Translations under genes and position numbers: made by a program
Shown here: in pieces, positions 23,905-27,534 of the stretch
How positions within the stretch are numbered: position 1 is the first letter of the stretch
Layout: the number at the start of each line of letters is the position of its first letter
The notes under the pieces: model-generated
What the model saw: the letters and a program-made list of their open reading frames with translations, nothing else
Told to the model about the DNA's origin: nothing
Database searches by the model: none
Source: Acidimicrobiaceae bacterium
GTDB lineage: Bacteria; Actinomycetota; Acidimicrobiia; Acidimicrobiales; Ilumatobacteraceae
Direction: 5' to 3'
Assembly (NCBI GenBank): GCA_003455715.1
Contig: DMQJ01000425.1
Coordinates: 1-27,534 of the forward strand
Length of the DNA: 27,534 bases

Positions 23905-24615
23905 GTGGACGTGGATGCACACCCCGAGCGTAGGCGCTGGGAGGTGGTGGTTGCAGTGGTTGCGGTGTTGGTGGTGGCCAACATCATGTCGAACCGACTG
24001 TTGCCTGCCTGGGCGTATGTTCCGTGGAACCTGCTCGTCGCGGTCGCCGTGGTTGCGTTGGCACGCCGCGACGTGAGCCACGAAGCCATGGGATTTCACC
24101 GTTGGCGGCGAGGCGCGGTCTGGGGTGTCGCGCTGCTCGTGCTCACCGTCGCCGTGCTGGTTGTTGCAGTGGCGATGCCCGCCTTTCACGACCTCTACAG
24201 CGACCGCCGGGTGGACGGCGGGGTTGCAGCCTGGCTGTATCACGCCTTCGTGCGCATCCCCCTCGGCACGGTGGTGTTGGAAGAGGTGGCCTTCCGTGCG
24301 GTGCTGCCTGCCCTGTTCGCCGCCCGGTTCGGGGTGTTGCGAGGCAGCGTCGCAGCGTCGGCGCTGTTCGGGTTGTGGCACGTGTTGCCGGCGATGAACC
24401 TCAACACGGTGAACCCGGTGATGGCCGACGTGTTCGGCAGCGGAGTCGGCGGGCAGGTGGCGGCCGTGGTGTTCGGTGTCGTGGGCACCACCTTCGCGGG
24501 GCTGTGGTGGTGCTGGATCCGTTACCGGGCCGGCAGCGTGCTGGCCACGATGATCGCTCACGTCGGCACCAACTCGGTGGCCTACACCATTGCCTACCTG
24601 ATCGCTGGTTCGTGA
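23905..24615 (+). CDS. CPBP-family intramembrane metalloprotease
   Basis: The 236-residue product has six or so hydrophobic segments and the CPBP (CAAX protease/bacteriocin-processing, Abi) motifs: EEVAFR (126-131), FGLWH (155-159, His159) and HxxxN in IAHVGTN (His219, Asn223). These residues coordinate the metal in type II CAAX proteases. Bacterial members are linked to bacteriocin self-immunity or membrane-protein processing; the substrate is unknown. GTG 23905 is chosen, with TACCCT at 23893-23898 as a -10-like box, which would give a nearly leaderless transcript; GTG 23911 is an alternative. In the mycobacterial cysM-murI neighbourhood a rhomboid protease gene occupies the position before murI, so another membrane protease holds that place here. 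Confidence 0.83.
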   Translation: MDVDAHPERRRWEVVVAVVAVLVVANIMSNRLLPAWAYVPWNLLVAVAVVALARRDVSHEAMGFHRWRRGAVWGVALLVLTVAVLVVAVAMPAFHDLYSDRRVDGGVAAWLYHAFVRIPLGTVVLEEVAFRAVLPALFAARFGVLRGSVAASALFGLWHVLPAMNLNTVNPVMADVFGSGVGGQVAAVVFGVVGTTFAGLWWCWIRYRAGSVLATMIAHVGTNSVAYTIAYLIAGS

Positions 24616-24668
24616 CGGGTGGCCGCATCTCCCGGTCGTCGCGTCATCGGCCGTTAGCCTGGCAGCCG

Positions 24669-25472
24669 ATGGATCGGCCGATCGGCATGTTCGACAGTGG
24701 GTTCGGCGGGCTCACGGTCGCCCGCGCCCTCATCGACCTGTTGCCCAACGAGCATCTGGTGTACATCGGCGATACCGGGCGCTACCCGTACGGCCCCCGG
24801 CCGCAGGCCGAGGTGCGCGAGTTCGCGCGTCAGCTGGCCTGGAGCCTGGTGAAGGATCACGAGGTGAAGGCGGTCGTCGTCGCGTGCAACACCGCATCAG
24901 CAGCGGCAATCGACGACCTCAAAGCCGAACTGCCCGTGCCGGTCATCGACGTGGTGGAACCGGGCGCCGACGCGTTGGTGCGCACCACCCGCACCGGCCA
25001 TGTGGGCGTCATCGGCACCGTCGGCACCATCGGGTCGGGCGCCTACGACCGCGCCGTTGCAGCCACCGGTGCGCAGGTGCAGCTCACGTCGGCGGCGTGC
25101 CCTGGGTTCGTCGAGTTCGTCGAGCGCGGCCAGACCGAGGGCGAAGAGATCCGTATTCTCGCCGAGCGCCTGCTTGCCCCGGTGCACGATGCGGGCGTCG
25201 ACAGCCTCCTGCTCGGCTGCACCCACTACCCGTACCTTGCCCGCACCATCGGTGAGGTGATGGGCCCCGACGTGGTGTTGGTGAGCAGCGCCGACGAAAC
25301 CGCGTTCGCCGCCCGCGAGGTGCTTGGCCGCCTTGGTCTACTTCGTGCCGACGGCGGCGAGCCTGCCCGGCACACGTTCCTGTCGAGCGGCGACATCTCG
25401 TGGTTCGCCGACCTTGGGGGCCGTCTGCTGGGCCCCGAACTCCGCAATGCCGAGCAGTGGCACCACCACTAG
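24669..25472 (+). CDS. murI: Glutamate racemase
   Basis: The 267-residue product interconverts L- and D-glutamate, supplying D-glutamate for peptidoglycan. It has the N-terminal FDSGFGGLTV (Asp9, Ser10), the first catalytic cysteine in VVACNTAS (Cys73), VIGTVGTIGSGAY, and the second catalytic cysteine in LLGCTHYPYL (Cys184). Length and motif order are normal for the family. ATG 24669 opens the conserved MDRPIGMFDSG; TAGCCT at 24655-24660 is a -10-like box close enough for a leaderless transcript, and no ribosome binding site is seen. It is followed after 35 bases by rph and rdgB, likely as one transcript. The His-rich end (WHHH) is unusual but short. Confidence 0.95.
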   Translation: MDRPIGMFDSGFGGLTVARALIDLLPNEHLVYIGDTGRYPYGPRPQAEVREFARQLAWSLVKDHEVKAVVVACNTASAAAIDDLKAELPVPVIDVVEPGADALVRTTRTGHVGVIGTVGTIGSGAYDRAVAATGAQVQLTSAACPGFVEFVERGQTEGEEIRILAERLLAPVHDAGVDSLLLGCTHYPYLARTIGEVMGPDVVLVSSADETAFAAREVLGRLGLLRADGGEPARHTFLSSGDISWFADLGGRLLGPELRNAEQWHHH

Positions 25473-25507
25473 CCGGTCCCTGAAACTGTCCCCGGAAGGA
25501 CTGCACC

Positions 25508-26266
25508 ATGCCCCGCCCTGATGGCCGTGAACCGAACCAACTGCGCCCGCTCTCCTTCGAGCGCGACTACACCGAGATGGCGGCGGGCAGCGTGCTCGTG
25601 TCGTTCGGCAAGACGCGTGTGCTGTGCACCGCCAGCATCGACGAGAACGTGCCGCGGTGGATGAAGGGCAGCGGCAAGGGTTGGGTCACCGCCGAGTACT
25701 CGATGCTGCCCGGCGCCTCGCCTGAGCGCATCGATCGCGAGGCAGCCAAGGGCAAGCAGAGCGGCCGCACCGTGGAGATCCAGCGTCTCATTGGCCGCTC
25801 GTTGCGGGCCGCGTGCGACATGCGGGCGTTGGGCGAGCGCCAAGTGATCGTGGACTGCGACGTGCTGCAGGCCGATGGCGGCACCCGCACCGCCAGCATC
25901 TGCGGCGGGTACCTGGCCTTGCACGATGCGCTCACGCGACTGGTGCAGAACAAGGCGATCACGAAGCACCCACTGCACTCGTTCTGCGCGGCCATCAGCG
26001 TGGGCATCGTGGACGGCACCCCGGTGCTCGACCTGCCGTACGTTGAAGACTCCACCGCCGAAGTCGACATGAATGTGGTGGTGCTCGGCCAGCCTGGCGC
26101 CGAGCCCAGCTTCGTGGAGGTGCAGGGCACTGCGGAGGGGCAAGCCTTCAGCCGCTCCGAACTCGACAGCCTGCTCGGCCTGGCCACTGCTGGCCTGAGC
26201 GACATCATCTCCCTGCAAGCCGAGTTGGTGGCCACACCGCCCGTGCCGAGGGCGCTCGGCCGATGA
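25508..26266 (+). CDS. rph: Ribonuclease PH
   Basis: The 252-residue product trims the 3-prime ends of tRNA precursors using phosphate. Typical sequences are [19 protein letters not shown] at the N-terminus, [39 protein letters not shown] and [18 protein letters not shown], with the phosphate-site arginines and the conserved aspartates kept. It ends with the family element [19 protein letters not shown]. The ATG at 25508 follows a GGAAGGA ribosome binding site. Its stop overlaps the rdgB start by ATGA. Length is normal. Confidence 0.96.
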   Translation: MPRPDGREPNQLRPLSFERDYTEMAAGSVLVSFGKTRVLCTASIDENVPRWMKGSGKGWVTAEYSMLPGASPERIDREAAKGKQSGRTVEIQRLIGRSLRAACDMRALGERQVIVDCDVLQADGGTRTASICGGYLALHDALTRLVQNKAITKHPLHSFCAAISVGIVDGTPVLDLPYVEDSTAEVDMNVVVLGQPGAEPSFVEVQGTAEGQAFSRSELDSLLGLATAGLSDIISLQAELVATPPVPRALGR

Positions 26267-26862
26267 ACGCCTCGGCGTTGCCCCGCCTGGTGAGCGCCAC
26301 GGCCAACCCGCACAAGATGGCCGAGATCGCCGCCATCCTCGATGGCCTGGTGGAACTGGTGCCCCGCCCCTTCGACGTGCCCGAAGCAGTGGAGGACGCT
26401 GGCACGCTGGAGGGCAACGCTCGGCTGAAGGCCGCCTCCATTTGCGCAGCCACCGGTCTGCCCGCGGTGAGCGACGACACGGGTCTGTTCGTCGACGCGT
26501 TGGGCGGCGAGCCGGGGGTCGACACGGCCTACTACGCCGGTCCGCAGGCCACCTACGCCGAGAACCGAGCCAAGTTGCTGTGCCGGCTGGATGGCATGGC
26601 CGATCGTCGCGCCCGCTTCCGCACCGTGGTGATGGTGGTGTACCCCGACGGCCGGGAGTTGTCGGTGGAGGGTGTGTGCGAGGGCATGATCGCCACCGGC
26701 GAACGTGGCGAGCGCGGCTTTGGCTACGACCCCGTGTTCATGCCGCTTGAGGGCGGTGGCCGCACGTTCAGCGAGATGACCGAAGAGGAGAAGAACGTGG
26801 TGTCGCACCGTGGCCGGGCCTTCACCGCTTTGGTGGCAGCACTGCGTCATCCCGCCGGCTGA
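26263..26862 (+). CDS. rdgB: dITP/XTP pyrophosphatase (RdgB/HAM1 family)
   Basis: The 199-residue product removes non-canonical purine nucleoside triphosphates (dITP, XTP) from the pool. It begins with [18 protein letters not shown], the family nucleotide-binding start with Asn15 and Lys18. It then has the catalytic-metal motif [18 protein letters not shown], and later [13 protein letters not shown] and the C-terminal SHRGRAF. Length and motif order are normal. It overlaps rph by ATGA and is translationally coupled to it, an arrangement common in actinobacteria. Its last 16 bases overlap the end of the convergent nuclease-family gene. Confidence 0.95.
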   Translation: MNASALPRLVSATANPHKMAEIAAILDGLVELVPRPFDVPEAVEDAGTLEGNARLKAASICAATGLPAVSDDTGLFVDALGGEPGVDTAYYAGPQATYAENRAKLLCRLDGMADRRARFRTVVMVVYPDGRELSVEGVCEGMIATGERGERGFGYDPVFMPLEGGGRTFSEMTEEEKNVVSHRGRAFTALVAALRHPAG

Positions 26863-27533
26863 CCGGCTTGCTGCCCGGCCGGGCGACTGAACCCGTAGTC
26901 GGCGACGAAGCCGAGGTGGTCGCTGCCGGGAATGGTCACGTCGGTGATGCGCACCGGCACCACGCCATCGTTGTACAGCGCATGATCGAGACGGACGAAC
27001 GGTGGAGGCAACCAGCCTTCGTCCATCGGCCAACTGGCGCTGAAACCGTGTCCGAGTTGCTCGTGGGCGTCGGACCATCCGTGGTCGAGCAGGTCGCGGA
27101 ACGGCGGGTGCCAGCGTGAACCGTTGAAGTCACCCACCAGCAGGGTGGGCAACGGGCTATTGGCGGTGTGGTCGCCGATGGCGCGCAACTCGTCTTCCCA
27201 ACCTGAGGCGTTGAACGTGGGCGGGAAGGGATGCAGTGCGACCACTCGGGTGCCGACGCCACCCACGTCGATCACCACGTCGACGCTCACCCGCGACCCG
27301 ATGGTGGTGACGCCTCCATCGGTGATTTGAAGCCGACTCCACAGGCCGATGCCGCTCGGGCTGGCGTGGAGTTGTTGGTAGCGGTGCGGGTAGTCGCCGT
27401 CGCCCACGGCGCGGTCGAGTAACTCGGCAAGCTCGGGGGTGAACTCCACGAGCACCAGCACGTCGGCGCCGGTGGCGGCGAGCGCGGCCACGCCCGCGGC
27501 GGGGGCGGGGGTGGGGGGGAGGGGGGGGCGGGC
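26847..27533 (-). CDS. Endonuclease/exonuclease/phosphatase-family protein, N-terminus off the window
   Basis: The visible part (at least 214 residues) carries the EEP-fold marks: AALAATGADVLVLVEFTPE with the metal-binding Glu, LPTLLVGDFNGSRWHPPFRDL with the catalytic Asp and Asn, and VTIPGSDHLGFVADY with the terminal Ser-Asp-His. The fold covers DNases, lipid phosphatases and related hydrolases, and the substrate is unknown. In this subgroup a signal or membrane segment often precedes the domain; here it lies beyond the window. The frame stays open to the window edge, but the last 36 bases are G-rich low-complexity sequence encoding mostly Pro, so residues before AGVAALAATGAD are suspect. 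The start of the gene is therefore unknown. Confidence 0.82.
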   Translation of the reverse strand, partial: ARPPLPPTPAPAAGVAALAATGADVLVLVEFTPELAELLDRAVGDGDYPHRYQQLHASPSGIGLWSRLQITDGGVTTIGSRVSVDVVIDVGGVGTRVVALHPFPPTFNASGWEDELRAIGDHTANSPLPTLLVGDFNGSRWHPPFRDLLDHGWSDAHEQLGHGFSASWPMDEGWLPPPFVRLDHALYNDGVVPVRITDVTIPGSDHLGFVADYGFSRPAGQQAGQPAG

Positions 27534-27534
27534 G

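Overview
The window is a gene-dense, high-GC, mostly housekeeping and metabolic stretch of an actinobacterial chromosome. Third codon positions are overwhelmingly G or C, GTG and TTG starts are frequent, and neighbouring genes often overlap by 1-4 bases (ATGA, GTGA, TGATG). The set of genes (form II CO-dehydrogenase-like molybdenum hydroxylase, a secreted sortase with 'DTR' repeats, a cysM-murI-rph-rdgB neighbourhood like that of mycobacteria) suggests a free-living actinobacterium, possibly of the Acidimicrobiia. That placement is inference.

Region 1 (1-13.2 kb) is a scattered molybdenum-hydroxylase locus on the minus strand. It holds a MocA/MobA-like nucleotidyltransferase cut by the window edge, a four-gene maturation operon (CoxD-type AAA+ ATPase, CoxE-type VWA protein, XdhC N-domain, XdhC C-domain), and the structural operon coxS-coxL-coxM. 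The large subunit carries AYRGAGR, the active-site motif of form II enzymes, so its substrate is open. Other genes sit between the pieces: a secreted NlpC/P60 hydrolase, a GlgX-like glycosidase, a DAO-family flavoprotein, a PAP2-like membrane enzyme coupled to a PIN-domain protein, and a fragment of a VOC/glyoxalase gene.

Region 2 (13.2-19 kb) concerns metals and signalling. It has a YibE/F membrane protein with a His-rich N-terminus, about 0.67 kb with no intact gene but with coding-like composition on the minus strand, a znuABC-type zinc uptake operon behind a Zur-like palindrome, and a broken GGDEF-EAL gene whose EAL half is intact.

Region 3 (19-27.5 kb) has cysM, then a secreted three-repeat sortase fusion, an EamA transporter and an acyltransferase on the opposite strand, a CPBP-family membrane protease, murI, and the coupled pair rph-rdgB. 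It ends in a convergent endonuclease/exonuclease/phosphatase-family gene that runs into G-rich low-complexity sequence at the window edge.

No tRNA, rRNA, CRISPR array, complete insertion sequence or prophage was seen. I found no clear multi-gene novel defence system. The best leads are the sortase fusion, the form II oxidase with its split XdhC, the decayed GGDEF-EAL gene and the unexplained 14.5-15.2 kb stretch.
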